Assembly: GCA_002376845.1 (NCBI GenBank)
Contig: DFOS01000012.1
Span: forward strand, 73,158-137,157
Length of the DNA stretch: 64,000 nucleotides
Direction of reading: 5' to 3'
DNA from: Bdellovibrionaceae bacterium UBA3535
GTDB lineage: Bacteria; Bdellovibrionota; Bdellovibrionia; Bdellovibrionales; UBA840
Positions within the stretch are counted from its first letter, which is position 1. Each line of letters opens with the position of its first letter. The translations under genes and the position numbers were made by a program. The notes beneath the pieces are model-generated. The model did not search any database and was not told the origin of the DNA. It was given only the letters and a program-made list of their open reading frames with translations. Below, piece by piece: positions 25,222-34,865 of the stretch.

Positions 25222-27447
25222 TTAAGGAGTTGGCCCGCGCGCAGGGTTCCAACCGCTTCCACCTTGTGGAGCTCCTGGGTAAATGGCTCCCGATGAAGGA
25301 AAGGCGCCGCCAATACCAACACCAAAGCCTGCTCCAAAACCAGCGCCTATACCGCCGCCGAAGCCGCCGCCAAAGCCGCCATACTCTAATTGCATCATCT
25401 GCATTTGTAGCTCTTGCATTTTCATACTAAGCTCTGATCTAAGTCGCATACGAGCAGCCTCTTGTTGTTGCTGCGCCATTAACCATTGGTAGTATTGCTG
25501 TTGTTGCTGCATTTGCCATTGCATTTGCATTTGTTGTTGGCGCATCCAAGCAGCGGATCCTCCCGGACCACCAAAACCTGCTCCAATCGATCCACCGAAA
25601 CCGCCGCCATAAGGCATTCCGAATCCACCGCCCATTGGCATTCCCATCATGGCTCCACCCATTGGGCCACCGAAGCCGCCACCATAAGGCATTCCGAATC
25701 CACCACCCATTGGCATTCCCATCATGGCTCCACCCATCGGGCCACCGAAACCGCCGCCATAAGGCATTCCGAATCCACCGCCCATTGGCATTCCCATCAT
25801 AGCTCCACCCATGGGGCCACCGAAACCGCCGCCCATTGGCATTCCAAATCCACCGCCCATTGGCATTCCCATCATAGCTCCACCCATGGGGCCACCGAAA
25901 CCGCCGCCATAAGGCATTCCGAATCCACCGCCGAAGCCGCCGCCCATTGGCATTCCCATCATGGCTCCACCCATGGGGCCACCGAAACCGCCGCCATAAG
26001 GCATTCCAAATCCACCGCCAAAGCCGCCGCCCATTGGCATTCCCATCATGGCTCCACCCATTGGACCACCGAAGCCGCCGCCAAAACCACCGCCAAACGG
26101 TCCTGAACCAACAGGAAACCCTATGATATTACCTAATGGAATTCCGTAACCAAAATTACCGCCAAAACCAGCATATGGGTTCCCCCACATACCGCCGCCC
26201 ATTGGTAAACCAGTCATTGGATTGATCATGCCACCATAGCCACCAGGCATTCCGCCAGCCATATTGGGTGCACAGAAAAATCCGCCATGACCAACACCAG
26301 CGGCAACTCCCCCCATGACTCCGCCTAACATCATAGGCCAACCATAAGACAGAAAGGATGAAGATGGATTGGTAGTATAACCAAGATCTCTTGCGGCACG
26401 AACAGCATCTTTATGAAGATCCCAACCTGCATAGGTTGCAGCTGTTGCACCTAAGATAGGTAGCATAGTATCAAAGATTCTACGGTTATCACTTCGGTCA
26501 TCGACAAAACGGCGAGACCCGGAATAGTAACATTCTGCGCAGAATTGTCCTTCGGTGTAAAAATCAATATCAGCGAGTTCTTCTTCGTAGCCTTCAAGTA
26601 AACCTAAGGCATAGTCATGTTCATAGATTAATTCTATTGTTTCTAAATTATCTCTAAATTTAGAAACAGCCTCTCTACATTTTTTTGTGCCTTCAATATT
26701 GCCTTTTTCTGGTGCGATATTACATACAATTTGAGGCGTATTACATACTTTCTGCGCGTTTGCCACATCAGTATTAGAAGCAACGACTGTCTGACTCTCT
26801 ATAAAATCTTCTAGTTCAATTGCAGTGAAATCTGAACCGGCTCGTTTTTCTGCTTCTCTACATCTGGCAATAGCATCTGGGTCACTAATTCTACCACAAT
26901 CCACTTTGTAATTCGGAGAACTGTAGGCCTCTATTAATTCATCCGAAAGCTCTAGAATACTACTTTCAGTAGAAAAGTCTTTACAACGAAAATTATTTCT
27001 AGAAGGACCACATTCAACTTCTATCTTTGAATCTGATTCATCTTTGTTACAACCAAGATTATTTAAAAATGAATTTACAGCAATATCAGCAAGAAAACTG
27101 CTATCAGGATCTATACCATCTTTGATATCATCTACAATATCATCCACATATCCCATATACGAATACTCATCGTATTCTGGATCAATATAATCTCTAGTGT
27201 CCCTATTTTTTCTTATATCCCTATCAAGTTTTTTAATTTCCTTCGCTAACATTTCCGCTTTCTTCTTCATTAACTTCGCATCTTTGATATCTTCCTTATC
27301 CATACGCGCATCCCCACCATAAGGCGAAGATTGGCAGGCAGGGTTCATCATATGCATACCGGTACCCCACTGGTATTGGGCATAAGCTGTCATCGTAGTG
27401 AGTAACGTAAACAGAAAAGCTAGTAATATCATTTTGCAGAAACGCAT
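25222..27447 (-). CDS. Secreted Gly/Met-rich tandem-repeat protein
   Basis: A 741-residue exported protein with a signal peptide ending AYA before QYQWG. Residues about 45-330 form an acidic, Cys-containing domain with a coiled-coil-like start. A glycine-rich region follows, with six tandem units (two of 29 and four of 25 residues) built on FGGPMGGAMMGMPMGG and FGMPYGGG. The C-terminus has a Met/Gln-rich stretch and further GFGGG repeats. The start follows AAGGAG. I recognise no family; a surface, adhesive or matrix role is inferred from composition. It is divergent to the CpaC-like gene and interrupts the Tad locus. Confidence 0.85.
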   Translation of the reverse strand: MRFCKMILLAFLFTLLTTMTAYAQYQWGTGMHMMNPACQSSPYGGDARMDKEDIKDAKLMKKKAEMLAKEIKKLDRDIRKNRDTRDYIDPEYDEYSYMGYVDDIVDDIKDGIDPDSSFLADIAVNSFLNNLGCNKDESDSKIEVECGPSRNNFRCKDFSTESSILELSDELIEAYSSPNYKVDCGRISDPDAIARCREAEKRAGSDFTAIELEDFIESQTVVASNTDVANAQKVCNTPQIVCNIAPEKGNIEGTKKCREAVSKFRDNLETIELIYEHDYALGLLEGYEEELADIDFYTEGQFCAECYYSGSRRFVDDRSDNRRIFDTMLPILGATAATYAGWDLHKDAVRAARDLGYTTNPSSSFLSYGWPMMLGGVMGGVAAGVGHGGFFCAPNMAGGMPGGYGGMINPMTGLPMGGGMWGNPYAGFGGNFGYGIPLGNIIGFPVGSGPFGGGFGGGFGGPMGGAMMGMPMGGGFGGGFGMPYGGGFGGPMGGAMMGMPMGGGFGGGFGMPYGGGFGGPMGGAMMGMPMGGGFGMPMGGGFGGPMGGAMMGMPMGGGFGMPYGGGFGGPMGGAMMGMPMGGGFGMPYGGGFGGPMGGAMMGMPMGGGFGMPYGGGFGGSIGAGFGGPGGSAAWMRQQQMQMQWQMQQQQQYYQWLMAQQQQEAARMRLRSELSMKMQELQMQMMQLEYGGFGGGFGGGIGAGFGAGFGVGIGGAFPSSGAIYPGAPQGGSGWNPARGPTP
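25600..26073 (-). repeat. Six in-frame 75/87-bp tandem repeats
   Basis: The array encodes residues FGGPMGGAMMGMPMGG... six times. Units 1 and 2 are 87 bp (an extra GGFG), units 3-6 are 75 bp, and unit 3 has MPM where the others have MPY. High identity between units favours slippage or recombination, so the copy number may vary between strains. Confidence 0.9.
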
Positions 27448-27702
27448 TTCTACTCCTTAGAAACTTTTAATCGACTTCCTATCGTCATTCATTCTGCAAA
27501 ACTTGACTGATTCTAAGGGATTACCGCTTGTTCGAAGTCTAGTTTTGGCAAATGAAGCCTTCCTTATATATATTATGCAGAAAAATCGCTTTAATTCCTA
27601 AAACTGAGTCGGATGGCGAGCCCTTGGCCTAGTCCATTTTTCAAGGATTCCGCTGATTATCCTCTACCAAAGTCTTGGAACACTTTCTGCAAGGAGAGGG
27701 GT

Positions 27703-28920
27703 ATGATCAGTCTAATCCTAATATTTTTTAGCCTAGACCTTTATTCATCCGAAACCCGGCATGTAATCCGGATTGGCGAAGCGCTGCGCTTTTCCTCCTC
27801 CCAATCCATTTTTATTGAAAATGGCAACATCTTAAAAGCCAAAGAATACGGCGGCAACATTCATGTCGTGGGAAAAAAACTTGGCTCTACCTACATTCAC
27901 TTAGGAAAAACGCCCCACTACGTTCAGGTACTGCATAAAAAAGACTATGAATACTATCACCAATTAAAAAGCGCCATTCATGGTAAGCGCGATTTACAAA
28001 TCGAATTTAATGGTCGCTGCTCGGTGATTAAAGGGCGTTTGCTTTTATGGTCCGACTATGAAGAAATCGCATCCAGTCTTATTGATCAGAAAAATCAATC
28101 TTGCAAAAACACCTATCTATTTTTAGCTCACATGGACCTTTTAGAAGATGCCGCAGATTTTTTGCTGCAAGTTTTTCAGCGCTACAATTTAAGCCCCCCT
28201 TCCGTAAGTACTCAGCCCCATATCCTAATTCACTCCGAACCCATCGATGCTCTAAAGCACTATGGTTTTCAATATAACCCTAGCAAAAAAAACTTGGACT
28301 TAGCTGCTAATATTGAAACGCAAATTTTTGTAATGGAAATGAGTCGCAGCGAAGAAACTTTGCTTGGTGTTAACTGGCCTGAAAAAGTGAACTTTAGCGG
28401 TAAGAAGCTTTTACTTGAAGAGGAAAGCTTAGGAGCTAGCATCCATGCGCTGGCAAAAGAAGGTAGTGCTAAGGTGTTGGCATCCCCTAAAATTCGAACT
28501 GCTAGCGGTAAAAAAGGCTCGTTTATGGCCGGTGGAGAAATCCCCATTCAAAGCAGTGGCTACCAATTTGCAAAGGTAACCTGGAAATCCTACGGCATAT
28601 TATTAAATGTAGAAGCCAAGGCAGATCAAGCCGGCAATATTTATATGGATTTGACTGTGGAGGTCTCCATGCCAAATGAAGAAAAAACTGCAGGTGGTAT
28701 ACCTGGAATGGAAAAAAACCGCATTGAATCGCAGTTCTTTTTAAAAGACCGAGAATATTTGGTCCTATCAGGATTGGTCAAAAAAACCACGGGTCAAGAC
28801 CGGCAAGGACTACCTCTTCTACAAAAAATTCCCGTATTGGGCTTGCTATTTTCCAGCGAGAAATACCAAAAAAACGAAAGCGAATTGGTGATTTTGGTTC
28901 ACCCTAAAATAGAGGACTAA
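27703..28920 (+). CDS. CpaC/RcpA-like outer-membrane secretin
   Basis: A 405-residue protein that would form the outer-membrane pore for Flp pili. The start is set by AAGGAGAGGGGT just upstream. It has a short signal segment (MISLILIFFSLDLYSS), an N-terminal pilus-secretin domain, and the C-terminal secretin core: VLASPKIRTASGKKGSFMAGGEIPI, then the VxGLV motif (LVLSGLVKK) and PVLGLLFSSEKYQKNESELVILVHP. It is shorter than many CpaC. The CpaF-like gene follows after one base. Confidence 0.85.
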   Translation: MISLILIFFSLDLYSSETRHVIRIGEALRFSSSQSIFIENGNILKAKEYGGNIHVVGKKLGSTYIHLGKTPHYVQVLHKKDYEYYHQLKSAIHGKRDLQIEFNGRCSVIKGRLLLWSDYEEIASSLIDQKNQSCKNTYLFLAHMDLLEDAADFLLQVFQRYNLSPPSVSTQPHILIHSEPIDALKHYGFQYNPSKKNLDLAANIETQIFVMEMSRSEETLLGVNWPEKVNFSGKKLLLEEESLGASIHALAKEGSAKVLASPKIRTASGKKGSFMAGGEIPIQSSGYQFAKVTWKSYGILLNVEAKADQAGNIYMDLTVEVSMPNEEKTAGGIPGMEKNRIESQFFLKDREYLVLSGLVKKTTGQDRQGLPLLQKIPVLGLLFSSEKYQKNESELVILVHPKIED

Positions 28921-28921
28921 T

Positions 28922-29851
28922 ATGGAAGAAGTCTTATGTAACGTAGACATCACCGAGATCATTTGCAATTCCCATGAAAATGTTTTTATCGAAAAAAATG
29001 GACAACTAGAAGCTCTTGCCAATGCATTTTCAAATAAAAATACTTACAATCAATTTGTACAAAATATTCTGCTAGAATTGGATGCAGAAATTAGTCTTAA
29101 AAATCCTTTTGTGCAGGGTAAGTGGCGCAACTTTCGTGTGCAAATTGTTGGCTCCAAAGTTCATGCTGAGTCCACTACTTTAAATCTACGTCGATTAAAT
29201 TCCAAGGCCTGGTCCCTAGAAGATCTTCGACAAAAAGGCATGTTAACAAAGATGCAAAAAACTTATCTGCAAAAACTGATTCACAACAAAAAGAATCTGC
29301 TTGTCATAGGCTCCACTGGCTCCGGCAAAACAACATTGTTAAACGCTCTACTAAAAGAAACAAAACAAGAGGAACGATCCGTCATACTAGAGGATACCAG
29401 TGAGCTACTTACGCCCAATGCCGCAAGCATCAAACTTATCACCCAAAGCAAAGAAGGTGAAAGCATACAAAAAGTCGATTTGGAAGATCTACTTAAGGTA
29501 AGCTTAAGATTGCGTCCGGACCGCTTGGTCGTGGGTGAGGTTCGAGGACACGAAGCAAAAAATTTGGTTTTAGCCCTCTCTACCGGCCATGCTGGCTCCA
29601 TGGGAACCTTGCATGCCCATGATGCAAAAGAAGCGATCTCTCGTCTTGAGCTTTTGATTCAGATGGGAGCTCCCCAATGGCAATCTACTACTTTAAGAAA
29701 ACTCATCTACTACGCCTTTGATGAAATCATAGCGGTAGAGAGGCAAAGTAGCGGCAAACGCTGCCTAAAAGAAATTTGCCGTATCACGGGCCTAGAGCCT
29801 TCTGGGCTTTTGCTAGAGCCGATCGACCTATGGGAGAAGCTCATGCCATGA
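28922..29851 (+). CDS. CpaF/TadA-like secretion ATPase
   Basis: A hexameric type II/IV secretion ATPase expected to drive Flp pilus assembly. Walker A is GSTGSGKTT (130-138), Walker B is RLVVGEVRG, and the His box reads HAGSMGTLHAHD. At 309 residues it lacks most of the N-terminal domain of usual CpaF (about 420-500). No TadB/TadC platform genes follow; the next gene is convergent. Function as pilus motor is inferred from the family and locus. Confidence 0.88.
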   Translation: MEEVLCNVDITEIICNSHENVFIEKNGQLEALANAFSNKNTYNQFVQNILLELDAEISLKNPFVQGKWRNFRVQIVGSKVHAESTTLNLRRLNSKAWSLEDLRQKGMLTKMQKTYLQKLIHNKKNLLVIGSTGSGKTTLLNALLKETKQEERSVILEDTSELLTPNAASIKLITQSKEGESIQKVDLEDLLKVSLRLRPDRLVVGEVRGHEAKNLVLALSTGHAGSMGTLHAHDAKEAISRLELLIQMGAPQWQSTTLRKLIYYAFDEIIAVERQSSGKRCLKEICRITGLEPSGLLLEPIDLWEKLMP

Positions 29852-29910
29852 AGCAATGCCCTAGCATTCGAAAACAAGGAAAAAAGCGAATTAACAAAAA
29901 ACAAACAGCC

Positions 29911-30852
29911 TCACTGCTGGCGAGCAAACAGAAATAATTTTTCTGGCAGTTTCTCTAGAGCTCGCCCATTTTTGTCCCGCTGAATATATTTAGGAAAAAA
30001 GATATAGCCATCAAAGGGAGCCAGTATTTCCTTGTCACCGTTATAACCGAGCAATTCACCTTTTTTGTATTGATTTAAATTTTTTAATCCTTCAATCAAG
30101 CGCATTTGATCTGACTCAAAAGGATGTGAGTATTTGACCTCAAGCAAAGTTAGAGCATCGCTTTTTTGCGCTTCATAAATAAATTCGTCTTTATTATGCT
30201 GGCTATAAAAATCCACAAATTTTTCTATGGACTGGTAAGACAATGTTTCCGCAGCAGTATCGTAGCCCTTTTGTCCTAGCTCTAAGGTAACGCTAGCAGA
30301 ATTATTGGCTTTACCATACTCTGTTGCCGTCATGCTATCTCCAGGTTTTTTATTGGAGCTATCAATTACAATTGCATGTTTTGATAGTCCTAGAGCACGA
30401 GCCAAATCCAAACTTATAGGATCTTTTCGTAGGACATAAAAAGAGCCTTCCGTTTCTTCAATGGTTTGATGCAAATCTAGAAAAACATCCGACCACTGAA
30501 TTAAGGTCGCAATTTCTTTTGCACGAAGAGCATCGACGCTTTTTGGCTCTGCAATATTATAGGCTCGATTCATATCTTCCTCTACATAGCGCTGGTTGAT
30601 ACGAATCGCTTCAATATTTCCTATGGCAATTTGCAATTGAATAGGAATTTGTTTTTTACCTGAAATTACATCTTCTATAAATTTTAGTACGGCAGGCAGA
30701 CTGCCTACCTCATTCCCATGTGCGGCGGCACAAATAAATGCCTTTTTCTCTGACTGCTCATCTCCTAGAAAGATGGAATAGGGGATGCTTCCTTGTCTTC
30801 CTTCGGAGATGACCGCAAAACGCTGCAAAAGTGCTAGATTTTTATCAATCAT
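29911..30852 (-). CDS. Succinylglutamate desuccinylase/aspartoacylase-family metallohydrolase
   Basis: A zinc carboxypeptidase-fold (M14-like) deacylase of 313 residues. The zinc ligands appear as H45 and E48 in AAHGNEVG and H128 in LDLHQT; the substrate-binding DMNRAY (93-98) and VTLELGQKG also fit AstE/AspA. The C-terminal beta domain (ILAPFDGYIFFPKY) is typical. The exact N-acyl amino acid cannot be told from sequence. It is convergent with the CpaF-like gene. Confidence 0.8.
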   Translation of the reverse strand: MIDKNLALLQRFAVISEGRQGSIPYSIFLGDEQSEKKAFICAAAHGNEVGSLPAVLKFIEDVISGKKQIPIQLQIAIGNIEAIRINQRYVEEDMNRAYNIAEPKSVDALRAKEIATLIQWSDVFLDLHQTIEETEGSFYVLRKDPISLDLARALGLSKHAIVIDSSNKKPGDSMTATEYGKANNSASVTLELGQKGYDTAAETLSYQSIEKFVDFYSQHNKDEFIYEAQKSDALTLLEVKYSHPFESDQMRLIEGLKNLNQYKKGELLGYNGDKEILAPFDGYIFFPKYIQRDKNGRALEKLPEKLFLFARQQ

Positions 30853-30892
30853 AGTTTTTCTTTAGCACGTATAAAAAACTACGTCGATGACT

Positions 30893-31231
30893 TTAGGCCT
30901 TAACGGCTAGATTTGTCCCTACTTGTGTAGTGCCAATATCTTGCGGAGCTGTATTTACTGGTGATAGCTGCGCCCGCTTTTCCATAAAAAAGTCTTTCGC
31001 CATATTGTCAGCCATTTTTGACTGAATTCGCATCTTTTGCTTGGAATCACTATATTGATCGTAGCTCCTTGAAGCTTCCTCCAAGGTTGTCTTCGCCAAT
31101 GCCCGATGATTGGTTGGAGTCACAACATCCCTACCAAAGGATGGCACTCCCCTTCGAACTGGCGCGGACCTTTGCACATCTACAGTGGTAATGCGCTGAT
31201 TTGCTGGTATTATTCCACTGATTTTGTCCAT
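30893..31231 (-). CDS. Hypothetical 112-residue protein
   Basis: I recognise no family. The start is the ATG 5 bases after a perfect AGGAGG; a GTG just upstream overlaps that site and is rejected. The product has no signal peptide or membrane helix. It is polar, with a Pro/Arg-rich first half and a probably helical middle (LEEASRSYDQYSDSKQKMRIQ trimmed to about residues 50-85). It ends 40 bases before the aspartoacylase-like gene and may be co-transcribed with it. Confidence 0.6.
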   Translation of the reverse strand: MDKISGIIPANQRITTVDVQRSAPVRRGVPSFGRDVVTPTNHRALAKTTLEEASRSYDQYSDSKQKMRIQSKMADNMAKDFFMEKRAQLSPVNTAPQDIGTTQVGTNLAVKA

Positions 31232-31415
31232 GAACACCTCCTATGTTCAACATAAACACATCCTGTGCTTACTTCTTTCTATCGGCGTTTCATATTGAGA
31301 CTTAATGGTGAAAGATAAAAACTCGACCATTTGCCAGTAAGCTGCTGGCTTATCCTTGGACATTTGCAAGGCTATGTTTGAAAATTTTTATAACATTAAA
31401 ATTTCAGGAGTAAGA

Positions 31416-31628
31416 ATGAGCGACTTAGCCCAAAGACAAAAAGATTTGATATTGGATATGCTAAAAAAGGTAGGCAGCCCCATTCAATCCTTACAAGATG
31501 TATTTAGCTATATGGATGAAGAGCTCGAAGGACGCGACGAGGCCATGGCCCTTCTTAAGCAAGCAAAAGCAGAGGTAGAGAAACTAGAAAGCATTCTAGA
31601 AGAAGTGCGCAAGTCTTGCGACTCCTAA
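31416..31628 (+). CDS. Small helical protein, 70 residues
   Basis: The start ATG follows CAGGAGTAAGA, a good ribosome site; a longer reading from 31356 is not supported. The product (MSDLAQRQKDLILDMLKKVG then an acidic, heptad-like C-terminal half, KAEVEKLESILEEVRKS) is probably a coiled coil. No family is recognised. It is convergent with aspS, with 5 bases between stops. Confidence 0.6.
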   Translation: MSDLAQRQKDLILDMLKKVGSPIQSLQDVFSYMDEELEGRDEAMALLKQAKAEVEKLESILEEVRKSCDS

Positions 31629-31633
31629 AATGC

Positions 31634-33421
31634 TCAAGTCTTATTTGTCTGCGACTTTAAAGTGGTAATTCCCAACTCTAATAGCTGCGCACGATCGACT
31701 GGCGCAGGAGATTCACTCATGGCATCATAGGCCTTTGCCGTTTTAGGAAAGGCAATCACATCGCGAATGGCATCGGTATCACATAAAATCATGGCAACTC
31801 GATCAAGGCCCCAGGCAATGCCCCCATGTGGAGGAGTGCCGTAGTGTAGAGCCTCTAAAAAGAAACCAAAGCGCTGCTTGGCTTCTTCTTCACTAATGCG
31901 AAGTGCACGAAACATAGCCGCTTGCACTTCATTTTGGTGAATACGAATGGAGCCCCCCGCAATCTCATAACCATTGCACACAAGATCATAAGCCTTCGCT
32001 CGAAGATTCGGAAAGTTTTCTTCGCGATCATTCAACATATCCTCTAGGAACTCTTCTTTTACCGCGGTAAAGGGATGGTGCATGGCAATCCATCGCTTCT
32101 CATTAGGATCGTAATCAAAAAGCGGAAAATCCGTAACCCAAGTAAAGGCATCCTTGGAAGTATCAATTAGGTTCAATTCCTCGCCTAGATGCAAGCGTAG
32201 GGCCGCCATAGAGGCACAGGTAATTCCCCAGTCATCTGCAACGATAAAGGCAATGTCCCCTTCTTTGCCGCCCATCTTGGTTATAATATCTTTGATAGAT
32301 GCATCATCAAAAAACTTCGACACAGGTGAGGAGATCTTGTCCTTCTCCCATTTAAGCCAAACCAAGCCTTTGGCTCCGCCCTTTTTCACTACATTCATAA
32401 GCTTGTCAATTTTACCGCGAGAAAAATCACTAGCATTCGGGCAAATCAGGCCCTTGATAGCTCCACCTTCTCGATTGGCCACATCAGAAAAGACTTTAAA
32501 ACTAGAGCTTTTCATCATATCCGTTATGTCTTGCAGCTCCATACCAAAACGTAAATCCGGCTTATCATTGCCATAACGATTCATCGCTTCATCGTAGGTT
32601 ATGGTTGGTATGGTACCCACATCCTGGCCGCGAAGCTCCTTCCATAGATAGGAAACCAAGCGTTGATTGAGCTCTTTGACTTCCTCAATATCCACAAAGG
32701 ACATTTCCAAATCGAGCTGTGTGAATTCCGGTTGGCGCTCCGCACGCAGATCCTCGTCACGAAAACAACGAGCAATTTGATAGTACTTATCATAGCCCGA
32801 TATCATTAGTAGTTGCTTCAAAGTTTGTGGACTTTGCGGGAGAGCATAAAAACTTCCTGGATGCACGCGCGAGGGAACCAAATAATCTCTCGCTCCTTCG
32901 GGAGTAGATTTGTATAAAATAGGGGTTTCAATCTCTAAAAAATCCTGCGTGTTTAAAAACTGCCGTATATGATTGGTAAGCAAGTGGCGAACTTGAAGAT
33001 TCTTTTGCATCTTTGGGCGACGCAAATCAAGATAACGATATTTTAAACGAAGGGCTTCCGTAACATTGTCATCATCGAGCTGAAATGGCGGCGTCTTTGC
33101 GGCGGATAGAATTTTGCACTCACTAGCCTCGACCTCAATCTCCCCAGTCTGCATTTTCTTATTCACCATGGCATCAGGGCGTTTACGAACCTGCCCCTTA
33201 ATGGCCACTACATATTCAGAGCGTAGATCCTTGGCAACATGCAATGAATCCTGGTTTGGATTGAAAACGATTTGTGTCAGACCATAACGATCCCTTAAAT
33301 CGACAAAAATCAAACCACCGTGGTCTCGGCGAGTATCCACCCACCCCATAAGGCAAACCTCTTGCCCGTCATCTTTCGCATTTAAATCACCGCAGTTATG
33401 ACTACGTTTGTACTCACTCAT
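31634..33421 (-). CDS. aspS: Aspartyl-tRNA synthetase
   Basis: A class IIb synthetase of 595 residues, the long bacterial form. It has the N-terminal OB-fold anticodon-binding domain (VCLMGWVDTRRDHGGLIFVDLRD), motif 2 (RCFRDEDLRAERQPEFTQLDLEM), a GAD insertion domain (about 285-420) and motif 3 (GGIAWGLDRVAMIL). Whether it is discriminating or also makes Asp-tRNA-Asn cannot be decided here. hisS lies 8 bases upstream on the same strand. Confidence 0.98.
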   Translation of the reverse strand: MSEYKRSHNCGDLNAKDDGQEVCLMGWVDTRRDHGGLIFVDLRDRYGLTQIVFNPNQDSLHVAKDLRSEYVVAIKGQVRKRPDAMVNKKMQTGEIEVEASECKILSAAKTPPFQLDDDNVTEALRLKYRYLDLRRPKMQKNLQVRHLLTNHIRQFLNTQDFLEIETPILYKSTPEGARDYLVPSRVHPGSFYALPQSPQTLKQLLMISGYDKYYQIARCFRDEDLRAERQPEFTQLDLEMSFVDIEEVKELNQRLVSYLWKELRGQDVGTIPTITYDEAMNRYGNDKPDLRFGMELQDITDMMKSSSFKVFSDVANREGGAIKGLICPNASDFSRGKIDKLMNVVKKGGAKGLVWLKWEKDKISSPVSKFFDDASIKDIITKMGGKEGDIAFIVADDWGITCASMAALRLHLGEELNLIDTSKDAFTWVTDFPLFDYDPNEKRWIAMHHPFTAVKEEFLEDMLNDREENFPNLRAKAYDLVCNGYEIAGGSIRIHQNEVQAAMFRALRISEEEAKQRFGFFLEALHYGTPPHGGIAWGLDRVAMILCDTDAIRDVIAFPKTAKAYDAMSESPAPVDRAQLLELGITTLKSQTNKT

Positions 33422-33429
33422 AATATCCT

Positions 33430-34695
33430 CTAATTGCTTAGCAGGTTTAATAGATCTTGCTCGAGGCTGTCTAGTGATATCTCGCGCTGTTGGCCATCTT
33501 CCATATTTTTCAATATAGCCTTTGCCGATTCACGCTCAGATTCACCTAAAATTAATACAAATCTTGCAGCAAGCTTATTGGCTCGCTTCATTTGCTGCTT
33601 CATTTTCTTTTTTTGTAAATCCGTCTCGATATAGTGTCCATGCTCGCGCAGAATTGCTGCTAGTGGCAAAGCAATCTCCCAGGCCGAGTCATCCGGCAAG
33701 ACGAAATAGATATCTGGCCGCAATTGCAACGAGTCTTTTTGCTCTTGCATAAGAAGAGCCAGTCGCTCGATTCCGGCAGCAAAGCCTACCGCAGGCGTTG
33801 GCTTACCACCGAGATTTTCAACCAGCGTATCATATCTGCCGCCGGCACTTAATGTGGCCTGCGCGCCTAAGACCTCTCCAGTTGAAACAAATTCAAAGGC
33901 GCTGCGGTTGTAATAATCCAAGCCCCGCACCAAAGAAGTATCGATCTTATAGCGAATGCCTAGAGCATCTAAGCCCTTCTTAAGATCCGCAAAATGCTCC
34001 TGACAATCGCCGCAAATGGCATCCATCATTTTTGGCAGGCCTTTGTATAGTTCTTGGCAATTGGGGTTTTTACAATCAAATACCCGCAGTGGATTTTTTT
34101 CTTTTCTACGCAAGCAATCCTCACAGATCTTGTCAGAAATTTTATCTAGTTCTTGCTTTAGTTTCGCATTGTAAGGTGGGCGGCAAACACTGCAGCCAAG
34201 GCTTGAAATATGCAATTCCCGCTCTTCAATACCAAATGCCTTAAGTAGAGCATCTTGAATTTGAATCACTTCCACATCCGCCAAGGCCTCGGCCGCGCCA
34301 AAGACCTCCACGCCCAATTGATAAAACTGCCTATAGCGTCCCTTTTGTGGGCGTTCATGACGAAACATCGGGCCAAGGTAAAAAAACTTTTGCACGGCTT
34401 TATCTTGCATTAAGGAGTGCTGCAAATAGGCGCGCACTACTGAGGCCGTACCCTCAGGCCGCAAACTTAACGAGTCACCATTACGGTCCGAAAAGGAGTA
34501 CATTTCTTTTGCAACAATATCGCTCGACTCCCCTACACTGCGCTGAAATAATTGGGTATTTTCTACTATGGGTGTGCGTATTTCCGTATATCCGTGTGCT
34601 GCAAAGACCTTACGGGAGATGGACTCTATTTTCCCCCACAACCTAGCCTCAAGCTCAAAGATGTCGTTCATACCCCGAATGGACTGCAATTTCAT
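33430..34695 (-). CDS. hisS: Histidyl-tRNA synthetase
   Basis: A class II synthetase of 421 residues from the chosen ATG, which follows GCAGGATGAGC. It has motif 1 (EIRTPIVENTQLFQRSVGE), motif 2 (RPEGTASVVRAYLQH, FRHERPQKGRYRQFYQ), the HisRS-specific LVRGLDYYNRSAFEF and a C-terminal anticodon-binding domain. A Cys-rich segment at about residues 170-220 (CSVCRPPY, CEDCLRR, CKNPNCQ, CGDCQ) looks like a zinc-binding insertion found in some bacterial HisRS. It forms an operon with aspS. Confidence 0.97.
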   Translation of the reverse strand: MKLQSIRGMNDIFELEARLWGKIESISRKVFAAHGYTEIRTPIVENTQLFQRSVGESSDIVAKEMYSFSDRNGDSLSLRPEGTASVVRAYLQHSLMQDKAVQKFFYLGPMFRHERPQKGRYRQFYQLGVEVFGAAEALADVEVIQIQDALLKAFGIEERELHISSLGCSVCRPPYNAKLKQELDKISDKICEDCLRRKEKNPLRVFDCKNPNCQELYKGLPKMMDAICGDCQEHFADLKKGLDALGIRYKIDTSLVRGLDYYNRSAFEFVSTGEVLGAQATLSAGGRYDTLVENLGGKPTPAVGFAAGIERLALLMQEQKDSLQLRPDIYFVLPDDSAWEIALPLAAILREHGHYIETDLQKKKMKQQMKRANKLAARFVLILGESERESAKAILKNMEDGQQREISLDSLEQDLLNLLSN

Positions 34696-34865
34696 TTGCT
34701 CATCCTGCCATGAACACCACTTGGGTGTCAAAAGAGGCTGGGCCAAATAGGTAAAATCACTGACCTATTGAAGATTTTACTGATGGTCTTTGAAAACCAT
34801 AGGGATTTGGCTAGAAATTCGCCGGAAGCTAGACAAAAAAAACGATGCGCCTTATATTCTTTTAC

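Noticed and set aside
25600..26073. Regularly spaced repeats that might suggest a CRISPR array
   Set aside because: The period is 75 or 87 bp without unique spacers, and the units are in-frame protein repeats.
25486..26106. 206-codon plus-strand frame rich in His, Ser and Thr
   Set aside because: It is the mirror of the Gly/Met repeat gene; its composition follows from the antisense of GGN and ATG codons, and it has no ribosome site.
27614..27628. Sigma-54-like site TGGCGAGCCCTTGGC upstream of the secretin gene
   Set aside because: The GG-N10-GC spacing fits, but the -12 element is TGGC rather than TTGC, so it is likely chance.
29848..29937. 29-codon frame overlapping the end of the CpaF-like gene (ATGA)
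   Set aside because: The product is only Lys/Gln-rich and polar, overlaps the convergent gene, and shows no pilin or platform features.
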